Source: Lachnospiraceae bacterium UBA3282
GTDB taxonomy: Bacteria > Bacillota > Clostridia > Lachnospirales > Lachnospiraceae
Assembly: GCA_002361735.1 (NCBI GenBank)
Contig: DETS01000055.1
Span: 1 to 7,593, forward strand
DNA: 7,593 bases
Direction of reading: 5' to 3'
Part shown: positions 1-5,813 of the stretch, in pieces
Position numbering within the stretch: the first letter of the stretch is position 1
Layout of the letters: the number at the start of each line of letters is the position of its first letter
Translations under genes and position numbers: made by a program
Notes under the pieces: model-generated
What the model saw: only the letters and a program-made list of their open reading frames with translations
Told to the model about the DNA's origin: nothing
Database searches by the model: none

Positions 1-25
1 GTTTTACTGATGATCTGACTTTCAT
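1..25 (-). CDS. rpmJ: 50S ribosomal protein L36, N-terminal fragment (cut by window edge)
   Basis: Only the first eight codons are in the window, reading MKVRSSVK, which matches the usual start of bacterial L36, a very small protein of the large ribosomal subunit. The ATG at 25-23 is preceded by AGGAGG (38-33) at a seven-base spacing. The position directly after infA is the standard place for rpmJ at the head of the alpha operon (rpmJ, rpsM, rpsK, rpoA, rplQ). The zinc-binding residues of L36 would lie beyond the window, so the C+/C- type cannot be judged. Its own promoter lies just upstream (59-87). The call rests on eight residues plus context. Confidence 0.87.
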
Positions 26-58
26 CTCAAACCCTCCTTTCAAAAAAGACCGTTTTAC

Positions 59-87
59 ATTATAACACCAATTCTTACCATTGGCAA
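59..87 (-). promoter_or_regulatory. Predicted sigma-A promoter for rpmJ and downstream alpha-operon genes
   Basis: On the minus strand, TTGCCA (87-82) and a perfect TATAAT (64-59) are separated by exactly 17 bases. This is a near-consensus housekeeping promoter, with five of six bases in the -35 box. Transcription would be expected to start near 52-55, giving a short leader of roughly 30 bases that carries the AGGAGG of rpmJ. It sits in the 71-base infA-rpmJ spacer. The spacer between the boxes holds a small dyad, CCAAT-N7-ATTGG (85-69), which overlaps the -35 box. Confidence 0.8.
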
Positions 88-96
88 GACTTTTTC

Positions 97-315
97 TTAT
101 TTATCTCTCCAGATGATCCTCCCTTTTGATAAATCGTAGGGAGAAAGTTCTAACGTAACTTTATCGCCGGGGAGAATGCGGATAAAATTCTGGCGCAGCT
201 TGCCGCTGATATGCGCAAGCACCACGTGCCCGTTCTCCAATTCCACCTGAAACATCGTGTTAGGCAGCTTCTCAATTACGGTTCCTTCGATTTCAATCAC
301 ATCAGCCTTTGACAT
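97..315 (-). CDS. infA: Translation initiation factor IF-1
   Basis: This 72-residue protein has the normal bacterial IF-1 length and is a single S1-like OB-fold. IF-1 binds the A site of the 30S subunit and works with IF-2 and IF-3 during initiation. Family hallmarks are visible: GTVIEKLPNTMFQVEL near residues 11-26, the stretch from NGHVVLAHISGKLR to NFIRILPGDKV at about 28-53, and the terminal LSPYDLSKGRIIWR at 57-70. The ATG is preceded by GAGG (325-322) at six bases. It begins inside the 3' end of the upstream KOW gene (14-base overlap), which suggests coupled translation. A 71-base spacer with a promoter separates it from rpmJ. Confidence 0.98.
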   Translation of the reverse strand: MSKADVIEIEGTVIEKLPNTMFQVELENGHVVLAHISGKLRQNFIRILPGDKVTLELSPYDLSKGRIIWRDK

Positions 316-586
316 TTCTTTCCTCTCTTTCTTTTCTTTCCTTCTGATATTCTTTGATGATTCTCTTAATCTCTATATCGTTAAGACCGCCTTCCGGTTC
401 CGGCAGTCTCTTTTTCTTTATGAGCTGCAGGTGCTTTTTGTTCTTTCGCTTGGGCTTTTCTACCGTCCTGCCCGCACCGTCTGCAATATACACGTACTCG
501 CCTTCCTCTCTGAGGATGACATACACGGAATCTTTATCATGTCCTGCCTTTGATGTCGCGAGCAGTCCTACTAAACTTTCCTGCAT
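302..586 (-). CDS. KOW-domain RNA-binding protein (L14e-like)
   Basis: This is a small basic protein of 94 residues. Residues 6-25 (VGLLATSKAGHDKDSVYVIL) form a KOW-type segment, continued by YVYIADGAGRTVEKPKRKNKKH at about 31-52. The C-terminal third is a highly charged Lys/Glu/Arg helix (about 71-93). Proteins of this type are commonly found between map and infA in Clostridia and are annotated as KOW or L14e-like RNA-binding proteins; I know of no established role. An upstream in-frame ATG at 598 would add four residues, but it overlaps the strong GGAGG (596-592) that lies five bases before the ATG at 586, so the shorter start is preferred. The 3' end overlaps infA by 14 bases. Ribosome or rRNA binding is inferred from domain and context only. 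Confidence 0.9.
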   Translation of the reverse strand: MQESLVGLLATSKAGHDKDSVYVILREEGEYVYIADGAGRTVEKPKRKNKKHLQLIKKKRLPEPEGGLNDIEIKRIIKEYQKERKEREERNVKG

Positions 587-588
587 TT

Positions 589-645
589 TTACCTCCATGC
601 CGGAGCTTCTTTGCCAAAAACACGCGTCAAGAATTTCAAAGCCAT
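589..645 (-). other. Possible 18-codon leader ORF upstream of the KOW gene
   Basis: In the 74-base map-KOW spacer an ATG at 645 opens a short frame reading MALKFLTRVFGKEAPAWR, ending with TAA at 591-589. That stop is only two bases before the KOW ATG at 586, and the last sense codons contain the GGAGG that serves the KOW gene. An AGGA lies four bases before the ATG, so ribosome loading is possible but weak. This could be a translation-coupled leader peptide or chance. There is no evidence beyond position. Confidence 0.25.
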
Positions 646-660
646 CACATCCTGTTTCTT

Positions 661-1416
661 CTATAATAATGTGAGGATCTCCGGCCGCCCGTCCGTGACC
701 AGCACAGTGTTTTCATAATGAGCCGAGAGACTGTGATCCGCCGTAACCACGGTCCAGCCGTCCTCCAGCCATTCCACCTCACCTGTGCCGATATTGATCA
801 TCGGCTCGATTGCCAGGGTCATCCCTGCCCTCAGCCTGATTCCCCGTCTCCTCTGCGGGAAGTTGGGAATCATCGGCGGTTCATGCATCCTTTTGCCGAT
901 GCCGTGCCCCACCAGATCATGCACGATACCGTAGCCGTAAGGAATCACATAGTCCGCAATGGCATTTGAGATGTCGTGAAGGTATCTCCCCGCAACAGCC
1001 TCCTCGATTCCTTGGAAAAAACTCTCCTTCGTTACCTCGATCAGCTTCTGCGCCTCCGGGCTGATGCTGCCAACGCCATAGGTCCTGGCCGCATCAGAGT
1101 GATATCCCTGCCAGATCAGTCCCGTGTCCAGACTTACGATATCGCCCTCCTGCAGGATTCGGTCCTCGCGGGGAATGCCGTGCACGACCTCCTCGTTGAC
1201 CGAAACGCACACACTGGCGGGATAGCCCTCATAATGCAGGAAATTCGGAGTGCCGCCGCAGCTGCGGATCAGTTCCTCGCAAACCCGGTCGATCTCCTTC
1301 GTGGAAACACCCGGGCGGATGCTCTCTTTCAATTTCTCATGCACGCGGGCAAGCCGTCTTCCCGCCTCCCGCATCCGTTTTATTTCTTCCGTCGATTTGA
1401 TCGTAACTGTTTTCAT
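661..1416 (-). CDS. map: Type I methionine aminopeptidase
   Basis: This metalloenzyme removes the initiator methionine from new proteins when the second residue is small. The 251-residue length is normal for the compact bacterial type I form. The expected residues are in place: substrate-contacting His79 (VVHGIP), metal ligands Asp97 (SLDTG), Asp108 (HSDAART), His171 (VGHGIG), Glu204 (AIEPM) and Glu235 (HYENTV), plus His178. The N-terminus MKTVTIKSTEEIKRMREAG is a typical family start. The ATG overlaps the adk stop as ATGA, so translation is probably coupled to adk. A 74-base spacer separates it from the KOW gene. Nothing looks truncated or missing. Confidence 0.98.
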   Translation of the reverse strand: MKTVTIKSTEEIKRMREAGRRLARVHEKLKESIRPGVSTKEIDRVCEELIRSCGGTPNFLHYEGYPASVCVSVNEEVVHGIPREDRILQEGDIVSLDTGLIWQGYHSDAARTYGVGSISPEAQKLIEVTKESFFQGIEEAVAGRYLHDISNAIADYVIPYGYGIVHDLVGHGIGKRMHEPPMIPNFPQRRRGIRLRAGMTLAIEPMINIGTGEVEWLEDGWTVVTADHSLSAHYENTVLVTDGRPEILTLL

Positions 1417-2054
1417 TTTAAGATTTCTTTGATCGCAGCAAACACATCCTGCATATCCTGCGTACCGTCCACAGTCCTCAAAACACCCTTCTTCGTATAA
1501 AAGTCAATGAGGGGCTGGGTCTGCTCCTGATAGACCCGCAGGCGGTTTTTGACCGTCTCCGGCTTATCATCGTCACGCAGCACGAGCTCCTGCCCGCAGG
1601 TGTCGCAAATGCCTTCCTTCTTCGGCGGTACATGCTCGATATGATAGGTCGCGCCGCAGGCAAGGCAGGCACGTCTGCCGCCCATTCTCCTGATGATATT
1701 TTCATCCGGAACTTCCACGTTGATGGCAAAATCAATCTGATCTCCCAGCTTGGAAAGTGCGTCCTCAAGAACCTCCGCCTGAGGAATCGTCCTCGGGAAA
1801 CCGTCCAGCACATAACCGTTTTTACAGTCGTCCTGCGCCACTCTGTCAAGCAGGATACGCACAGTCAGTTCATCCGGTACCAGCAGCCCCTGATCCATGT
1901 AAGTCTTTGCTTCCATGCCGAGCTGCGTGCCGTTCTTAATATTCATACGGAAGATATCACCCGTCGAAACATGGGGAAGCCCGTATGTATCAGCGATCAG
2001 CTTCGCCTGTGTCCCTTTTCCCGCGCCGGGTGCGCCAAGCATTATAATCTTCAT
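1413..2054 (-). CDS. adk: Adenylate kinase, zinc-binding LID type
   Basis: This enzyme interconverts ATP + AMP and 2 ADP in the cytosol. The 213-residue protein starts MKIIMLGAPGAGKGTQAK, with the Walker A P-loop GAPGAGKGT at 7-15, the AMP-binding region at 29-61, YVLDGFPRT at 81-89 and LID arginines near 123-128. The LID carries Cys130-x2-Cys133 and Cys150-x2-Cys153, the zinc site typical of Gram-positive adenylate kinases. The frame is open up to 2141, but the start at 2054 is chosen because GAGG (2064-2061) lies six bases upstream and the P-loop then begins at the normal distance from the N-terminus. The secY-adk spacer contains a strong hairpin (2093-2128). The 3' end overlaps map by four bases. 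Confidence 0.98.
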   Translation of the reverse strand: MKIIMLGAPGAGKGTQAKLIADTYGLPHVSTGDIFRMNIKNGTQLGMEAKTYMDQGLLVPDELTVRILLDRVAQDDCKNGYVLDGFPRTIPQAEVLEDALSKLGDQIDFAINVEVPDENIIRRMGGRRACLACGATYHIEHVPPKKEGICDTCGQELVLRDDDKPETVKNRLRVYQEQTQPLIDFYTKKGVLRTVDGTQDMQDVFAAIKEILK

Positions 2055-2092
2055 AATAATCCTCATTTCTCTGTTATTTCTCACACTAACAA

Positions 2093-2128
2093 GGCTAGGG
2101 ACGAGCCTGTTTCCAGCCGTCCCTATCC
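2093..2128 (-). promoter_or_regulatory. Stem-loop in the secY-adk spacer with GAAA-capped tip
   Basis: In the transcript sense, TAGGGACG (2125-2118) pairs perfectly with CGTCCCTA (2103-2096). Two more G-C pairs lie outside an A.G mismatch. The tip folds as CTG-GAAA-CAG, a GNRA tetraloop, above an asymmetric internal loop (G against GCT). It begins 12 bases after the secY stop. The next bases, GCCTTGTTAG, contain no T tract, so an intrinsic terminator is unlikely. It may be a processing site, a barrier protecting upstream mRNA, or a regulatory structure for adk-map. The fold is seen in the sequence; the role is inference. Confidence 0.5.
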
Positions 2129-2140
2129 ATTTATGACACA

Positions 2141-3454
2141 TCAGTCATTTAAGAATCCCTTGTAATTGCGGACAAGCATCTGCGACTCGATCTGCTTGAT
2201 CGTCTCAAGTACCACACTGACAATAATGATCAGGCTGGTGCCGCCAAAAGACACCTGCGCGCCAAACACCCCATTGAAGAAATAAGGCACGACGCAAACG
2301 ATAGTCAGACCGATTGCACCGATGAACACAATGTAGTTTAAGAGTTTCGACAAATACTCGCTGGTGGGCTTGCCGGGTCTGATACCCGGAATAAATCCGC
2401 CCTGACGTTTCATGTTATCCGCTATTTCCATCGGATTAAAGGTGATGGAAGTGTAGAAATAAGCGAAGAACACCACCAGGAAAATATAAAACACCAGACC
2501 GATCGAATACTCAAGATGCTGCGGATTGCACCAGTAGTTGGAGTTTAACCCCTTGAGGATCTCGCCCCATACACCCGTCCCGTTGATATTGAAGATGGAA
2601 CAAAAAACCACCGGAAGCTGCATCAGGGAAGATGCGAAAATGACCGGAATCACGCCCGAGGTATTGACCTTGAGCGGAATATTCGTAGTCTGTCCGCCTA
2701 CCATCTTCCTGCCCTGCACCTTTTTCGCATACTGCACCGGGATTTTGCGCACGCCGTCGTTTAAGACGATGACGAGCACCACCATTAAAATAATGATCGC
2801 AATAATGATAATGGCCGCAACCACGCCCTTTGCAATCGACTTACCGATTACAAACTGCTCAAAGAGCTGCGTGATATCCTGAGGCATACGGGAGAGGATG
2901 TTGATCGTCAGCACGATGGAAATACCGTTGCCGATACCATTCTCCGTAATACGCTCACCAATCCACATCAGGAAAGCACTGCCTGCCGTAAGCGCTACGA
3001 TCACAGTGATCACGTTCATCACATTATAAGTCTCAAGCAGTCCCTGCCTGCCAATGCCGATTGCCATAACGCCGGACTCGATGAGAGCCAAAGCCACCGT
3101 CACATATCTGGTAATGGAGGCAATCTTTTTACGCCCGTCCGCTCCGTCTCTCTGCATTTCCTCGAGTTTCGGGATTGCGATCGTCATCAGCTGCATGATG
3201 ATGGAAGACGTAATATACGGCGTAATGTTTAACGCCAAGATTGACATATTCAGGAAAGAACCACCTGTAAACGCATCAAAAAAATTGAAGGCGTCTCCGG
3301 TCTGCTGCGCAAACCATCTTGCAAAATATGTCCTGTCCACGCCCGGTACCGGCAATTGTGATCCCAAACGAATCACGATCAGCATCAGGAACGTGAAAAA
3401 AATCTTGGATCTGATCTCTTTGATCTTAAAAGCATTTTTTAGGGTTGTAAACAT
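2141..3454 (-). CDS. secY: Protein translocase pore subunit SecY
   Basis: SecY is the ten-helix inner-membrane channel of the Sec system, working with SecE, SecG and the SecA motor or the ribosome. The 437-residue length fits. Visible hallmarks are the N-terminal amphipathic segment with TM1 at about 17-35; the plug region FFDAFTGGSFLNMSILAL near 58-75; NITPYITSSIIMQL at 76-89; the ITENGIGNGISI loop at 169-180; a very hydrophobic helix at 211-231; SGVIPVIFASS at 266-276; and the cytosolic C5 loop KRQGGFIPGIRPGKPT at 349-363, whose arginine contacts partners. The C-terminal VRNYKGFL is also typical. Its ATG shares one base with the rplO stop (TAATG), and the GAGGTGAT serving it lies within the end of rplO, so translation is probably coupled. 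Confidence 0.99.
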   Translation of the reverse strand: MFTTLKNAFKIKEIRSKIFFTFLMLIVIRLGSQLPVPGVDRTYFARWFAQQTGDAFNFFDAFTGGSFLNMSILALNITPYITSSIIMQLMTIAIPKLEEMQRDGADGRKKIASITRYVTVALALIESGVMAIGIGRQGLLETYNVMNVITVIVALTAGSAFLMWIGERITENGIGNGISIVLTINILSRMPQDITQLFEQFVIGKSIAKGVVAAIIIIAIIILMVVLVIVLNDGVRKIPVQYAKKVQGRKMVGGQTTNIPLKVNTSGVIPVIFASSLMQLPVVFCSIFNINGTGVWGEILKGLNSNYWCNPQHLEYSIGLVFYIFLVVFFAYFYTSITFNPMEIADNMKRQGGFIPGIRPGKPTSEYLSKLLNYIVFIGAIGLTIVCVVPYFFNGVFGAQVSFGGTSLIIIVSVVLETIKQIESQMLVRNYKGFLND

Positions 3455-3894
3455 TAGATCACCTCTGCTGTTCCACCAAGTGCCTCGATCTTTTCCTTCG
3501 CGGAAGCGCTGAAGGCATTTACTTTCACGTCGAGTTTCTTAGTAAGTTCTCCGTTTCCAAGGATCTTTACGCCGTCGCGGGGATTCTTCACGATGCCCTT
3601 CTCCATCAGAGCCTCGATATCCACTGTCGCGCCGTTGTCAAACACTTCCAGTCTGCTTAAGCTAAGTGCTACGATTTCCTTCGTATTCCTGTTTGTAAAA
3701 CCTCTCTTGGGGAGACGTCTGTACAGGGGCATCTGACCGCCTTCAAATCCCGCTCTGGGTGCGCCGGAACGCGCTTTCTGACCCTTATGACCCTTGCCGG
3801 CTGTCTTGCCGTTGCCGGAACCGTGTCCGCGGCCTCTCCTAAAATTATCGCTGTGTACAGAACCCTCTGCAGGTCTTAAATTCGATAATTCCAT
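3454..3894 (-). CDS. rplO: 50S ribosomal protein L15
   Basis: This is a large-subunit rRNA-binding protein that acts late in 50S assembly. It has 146 residues, a normal length. It shows the Gly/Lys/Arg-rich N-terminal extension that threads into 23S rRNA (RRGRGHGSGNGKTAGKGHKG at 19-38), then FEGGQMPLYRRLPKRGF at 50-66 and a globular C-terminal domain ending SASAKEKIEALGGTAEVI. The ATG follows an excellent AAGGAGG. The gene lies 26 bases after rpmD and its TAA shares a base with the secY ATG. This is the standard spc-operon order. Confidence 0.98.
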   Translation of the reverse strand: MELSNLRPAEGSVHSDNFRRGRGHGSGNGKTAGKGHKGQKARSGAPRAGFEGGQMPLYRRLPKRGFTNRNTKEIVALSLSRLEVFDNGATVDIEALMEKGIVKNPRDGVKILGNGELTKKLDVKVNAFSASAKEKIEALGGTAEVI

Positions 3895-3920
3895 CTATCA
3901 CACCTCCTTCTTGATTTTTC

Positions 3921-4121
3921 TTATGCTTCCTCTACCTTGACCATATGTCTGATTCTCTGAATCTGTCCTCTGGTAGAAGCATTGTCAGGCAGTTCCACCG
4001 TCTGATTAAGCTTCCGAAATCCCATCGCCTGCGCCGTTGCGCGCGCCTTGGGCACCTGACCGATCATAGATCTGACTAAAGTGATCTTTAACATTTTAGC
4101 TGCTTCTTTCTTTGCTGCCAT
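3921..4121 (-). CDS. rpmD: 50S ribosomal protein L30
   Basis: This small large-subunit protein has 66 residues. The L30 core begins at MLKITLVRSMIG (10-21), followed by AQAMGFRKLNQTVELPDN at 30-47 and the helix RGQIQRIRHMVKVEEA. It carries a nine-residue lysine/alanine-rich leader (MAAKKEAAK) before the core. The first ATG is chosen because AGGAGG lies seven bases before it, while the internal Met10 has no comparable site. It sits between rpsE and rplO, as in bacterial spc operons that retain L30. The leader could be a lineage-specific rRNA-contacting tail. Confidence 0.96.
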   Translation of the reverse strand: MAAKKEAAKMLKITLVRSMIGQVPKARATAQAMGFRKLNQTVELPDNASTRGQIQRIRHMVKVEEA

Positions 4122-4160
4122 TTTACTTCCTCCTGATCTTTGTAAACCCTCGAATCTGTG

Positions 4161-4670
4161 TTACGCGCGAATCTCCTCTACAGACTTGCCGCGGTTCTTC
4201 GCCACTTCTTCAGGTGTCTTTAGCTGGCTTAAGCCCTTGATCGTAGCAAGCACCACATTCTGCTTGTTGTTGGAACCGAGGGACTTGGTACGAATATTCT
4301 TGATGCCTGCAAGCTCGCACACCACACGTGCGGGACCGCCGGCGATGATACCGGTACCTTCCGCAGCTCTCTTTAAGAGAACGGATGCGGAACCAAATTC
4401 TCCAACAAAGTCATGTGTGATACTGTTTTTCTCATCCAGAGCAACCGTGACCAGATTCTTGATCGCATCTTCCTTACCCTTGCGGATCGCTTCCGGGATC
4501 TCAGTCGCTTTCCCCAAGCCTGCGCCGACATGACCGTTGCCATCGCCGACTACTACAAGCGCTGTGAAACGCATGTTACGACCACCCTTGACAACCTTGG
4601 TAACGCGCTTGATTGTCACAACTTTTTCCGTGAGTTCTAACTGACTTACGTCAATGATTGTACGTCTCAT
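4161..4670 (-). CDS. rpsE: 30S ribosomal protein S5
   Basis: S5 sits at the shoulder of the small subunit and affects decoding fidelity and mRNA entry. The 169-residue protein has the double-stranded-RNA-binding-like N-terminal domain (about 10-75), including the loop KVVKGGRNMRF (25-35), where spectinomycin-resistance changes occur in the family, and ALVVVGDGNGHVGAGLGKA (37-55). The second domain carries LLKRAAEGTGIIAGGPARVV at 98-117 and TKSLGSNNKQNVVLAT at 128-143. The resistance loop looks intact, with no deletion. The ATG has an AAGGGAG ten bases upstream, a slightly long spacing. It lies 18 bases after rplR and 39 before rpmD. Confidence 0.98.
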   Translation of the reverse strand: MRRTIIDVSQLELTEKVVTIKRVTKVVKGGRNMRFTALVVVGDGNGHVGAGLGKATEIPEAIRKGKEDAIKNLVTVALDEKNSITHDFVGEFGSASVLLKRAAEGTGIIAGGPARVVCELAGIKNIRTKSLGSNNKQNVVLATIKGLSQLKTPEEVAKNRGKSVEEIRA

Positions 4671-4688
4671 GTGATCTTTTCTCCCTTC

Positions 4689-5057
4689 CTAGAATTCCAG
4701 GCCAGCTTCTCTGGCCGCCTCAGCTAATGCCGCGATTTTGCCCTGATAGATGAAGCCGCCTCTGTCAAAGACCACGGTCTTGATTCCCTTTTCGATTGCC
4801 CGTTTCGCGATCACTGTCCCAACGTATGCTGCCGCCTCTACGTCATTGGTCTTCTTCAGTTCGCTCGCCGCGCTCTTTTCCAGCGTGGAAGCGGAGACTA
4901 AGGTGTTGCCAACCGTATCGTCAATAATTTGAGCATACATATGATTATTACTTCTGAACACAGCCAGACGGGGTCTCTCCGGCGTACCGCTGAAACGGTT
5001 ACGCATTCTGTTGTGCTTCTTTACACGAACTTTTTGTCTTGATTCTTTCTTAACCAT
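4689..5057 (-). CDS. rplR: 50S ribosomal protein L18
   Basis: L18 binds 5S rRNA and, with L5, docks it onto the central protuberance of the 50S subunit. The protein has a basic N-terminus, ERPRLAVFRSNNHMYAQIID at 27-46, a central helix with AAAYVGTVIAKRAIEKGI at 75-92, VVFDRGGFIYQGKI at 95-108 and the conserved end AAREAGLEF. Two in-frame ATGs compete. The one at 5063 lies only three bases from AAGGAG (5072-5067), while the one at 5057 lies nine bases away. The latter is preferred and gives 122 residues; starting at 5063 would add Met-Gly. It is 20 bases downstream of rplF. Confidence 0.97.
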   Translation of the reverse strand: MVKKESRQKVRVKKHNRMRNRFSGTPERPRLAVFRSNNHMYAQIIDDTVGNTLVSASTLEKSAASELKKTNDVEAAAYVGTVIAKRAIEKGIKTVVFDRGGFIYQGKIAALAEAAREAGLEF

Positions 5058-5077
5058 TCCCATACTCTCCTTATCTG

Positions 5078-5620
5078 TTATTTCTTACCGGTCTTACCAA
5101 CCTTACGTCTGATCGTCTCATCGGCATACTTGATACCCTTGCCCTTATAAGGCTCAGGCCGTCTCTTGTCTCTGATTTCAGCCGCAAACTGTCCAACCTT
5201 CTCGTTATCTATCCCCTTGACGATGATCAGATTCTGACCGTCAACTACCGTCTCAATGCCCTCGGGATCTGTCATCTCTACCGGGTGGGAGTATCCTAAG
5301 TTCAGTGTCAGTTTCTTACCGGACTTCGACGCTCTGTAACCTACGCCGTTTACCTCCAGCTTCTTCTCAAAGCCTTCCGTGACGCCGATCACCATGTTGT
5401 TGATCAGAGTCCTCGTCAGACCGTGGAAGGATTTCATCTTCTTTAAGTCGTTGGGTCTGGACACAATGATCTGTCCATCCTCCATCTTGATCTCCATCTC
5501 CGCCGGGAGCACTCTCTCAAGCGTTCCCTTCGGACCTTTTACAGTCACTTTATTATTTTCTGCAATCTCTACGGTAACTCCCGCAGGAATCGCGATTGGC
5601 ATTCTTCCGATTCGTGACAT
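5078..5620 (-). CDS. rplF: 50S ribosomal protein L6
   Basis: L6 is a two-domain large-subunit protein near the base of the L7/L12 stalk and the sarcin-ricin loop, next to where translational GTPases bind. The length is 180 residues. It starts MSRIGRMPIAIPAGV, contains the duplicated L6 fold (about 1-82 and 83-175), and has the family signature PEPYKGKGI at 155-163 followed by a basic tail KVGKTGKK. AGGAGG lies seven bases before the ATG. Upstream, toward rpsH, is an abnormally long 192-base spacer full of palindromic repeats, so this gene and those after it may be partly uncoupled translationally from rpsH. Confidence 0.98.
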   Translation of the reverse strand: MSRIGRMPIAIPAGVTVEIAENNKVTVKGPKGTLERVLPAEMEIKMEDGQIIVSRPNDLKKMKSFHGLTRTLINNMVIGVTEGFEKKLEVNGVGYRASKSGKKLTLNLGYSHPVEMTDPEGIETVVDGQNLIIVKGIDNEKVGQFAAEIRDKRRPEPYKGKGIKYADETIRRKVGKTGKK

Positions 5621-5667
5621 GCCCGTACCTCCTGTTCTGCTTGTTTACGTTACATTTATAATTCCTA

Positions 5668-5684
5668 ACGAACTTGTTTCGTCC
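5668..5684. repeat. 17-base direct repeat, copy 1 (imperfect hairpin unit)
   Basis: The sequence ACGAACTTGTTTCGTCC is identical to 5797-5813. Here ACGAA and TTCGT form a five-pair stem around CTTGT. The copy near rpsH extends to seven pairs because it is preceded by GG. It directly abuts palindromic module copy 1. Confidence 0.7.
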
Positions 5685-5730
5685 ACCGAGTTTGCGAAAC
5701 AAATCTCGCAGACAAAACTTAGCATTTCTT
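5681..5730. repeat. Palindromic module copy 1
   Basis: The head pairs GTC (5681-5683) with GAC (5711-5713), CGAG (5687-5690) with CTCG (5705-5708), and TTTG with CAAA around a CGAAA loop, with a bulged T. The tail (5714-5730) reads AAAACTTAGCATTTCTT, close to the tails of copies 3 and 4. It is one of four related units around rpsH. Confidence 0.7.
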
Positions 5731-5770
5731 AGTCAGCGTCTTTTGCCGATTCAGAATTTCTTTTTCGCCA

Positions 5771-5797
5771 TCCGAGTTTGCGAAGCGAACTCGCGGA
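5771..5797. repeat. Palindromic module copy 2
   Basis: CGAGTT (5773-5778) pairs with AACTCG (5788-5793), continuing through one T.G pair and GC/GC to a GAA loop. The outer TCCG/CGGA can extend the stem. It lacks the A/T-rich tail of the other copies and instead runs straight into the hairpin at 5795-5813. The two structures share the GGA at 5795-5797, so the fully extended forms exclude each other. Confidence 0.7.
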
Positions 5798-5813
5798 CGA
5801 ACTTGTTTCGTCC
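5795..5813. repeat. Perfect hairpin beginning in the rpsH stop codon
   Basis: GGACGAA (5795-5801) and TTCGTCC (5807-5813) form a perfect seven-pair stem around CTTGT. In the transcript it starts at the last base of the rpsH TAG. There is no T tract after it, which argues against a terminator. It may protect the upstream 3' end or be a fragment of the repeat family. Bases 5797-5813 are the second copy of the 17-mer found at 5668-5684. Confidence 0.65.

Larger units (their letters stand above)
5621..5812. repeat. Repeat-filled 192-base spacer between rplF and rpsH
   Basis: No gene is supported here. The spacer holds two copies of a palindromic module (5681-5730 and 5771-5797) and two copies of the 17-mer ACGAACTTGTTTCGTCC. 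The 17-mer lies at 5668-5684 and at 5797-5813; the second copy runs one base into the rpsH stop codon. The part nearest rplF (5621-5667) is unstructured apart from the ribosome binding site. Such spacers in the spc operon are normally tens of bases or less, so this looks like an expansion by insertion of short repeats. Confidence 0.75.

Noticed and set aside
2096..2125. secY-adk hairpin as another member of the rpsH repeat family
   Set aside because: Only a GGACG/CGTCC similarity is shared. The CGAG/CTCG head, GAA loop and CTTAG tail are absent, so relationship is not supported.
2055..2141. Extended adk start giving 242 residues
   Set aside because: The extra 29 residues would be a translation of the hairpin-bearing spacer. 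The P-loop would be pushed inward, and GAGG is correctly placed for the ATG at 2054.
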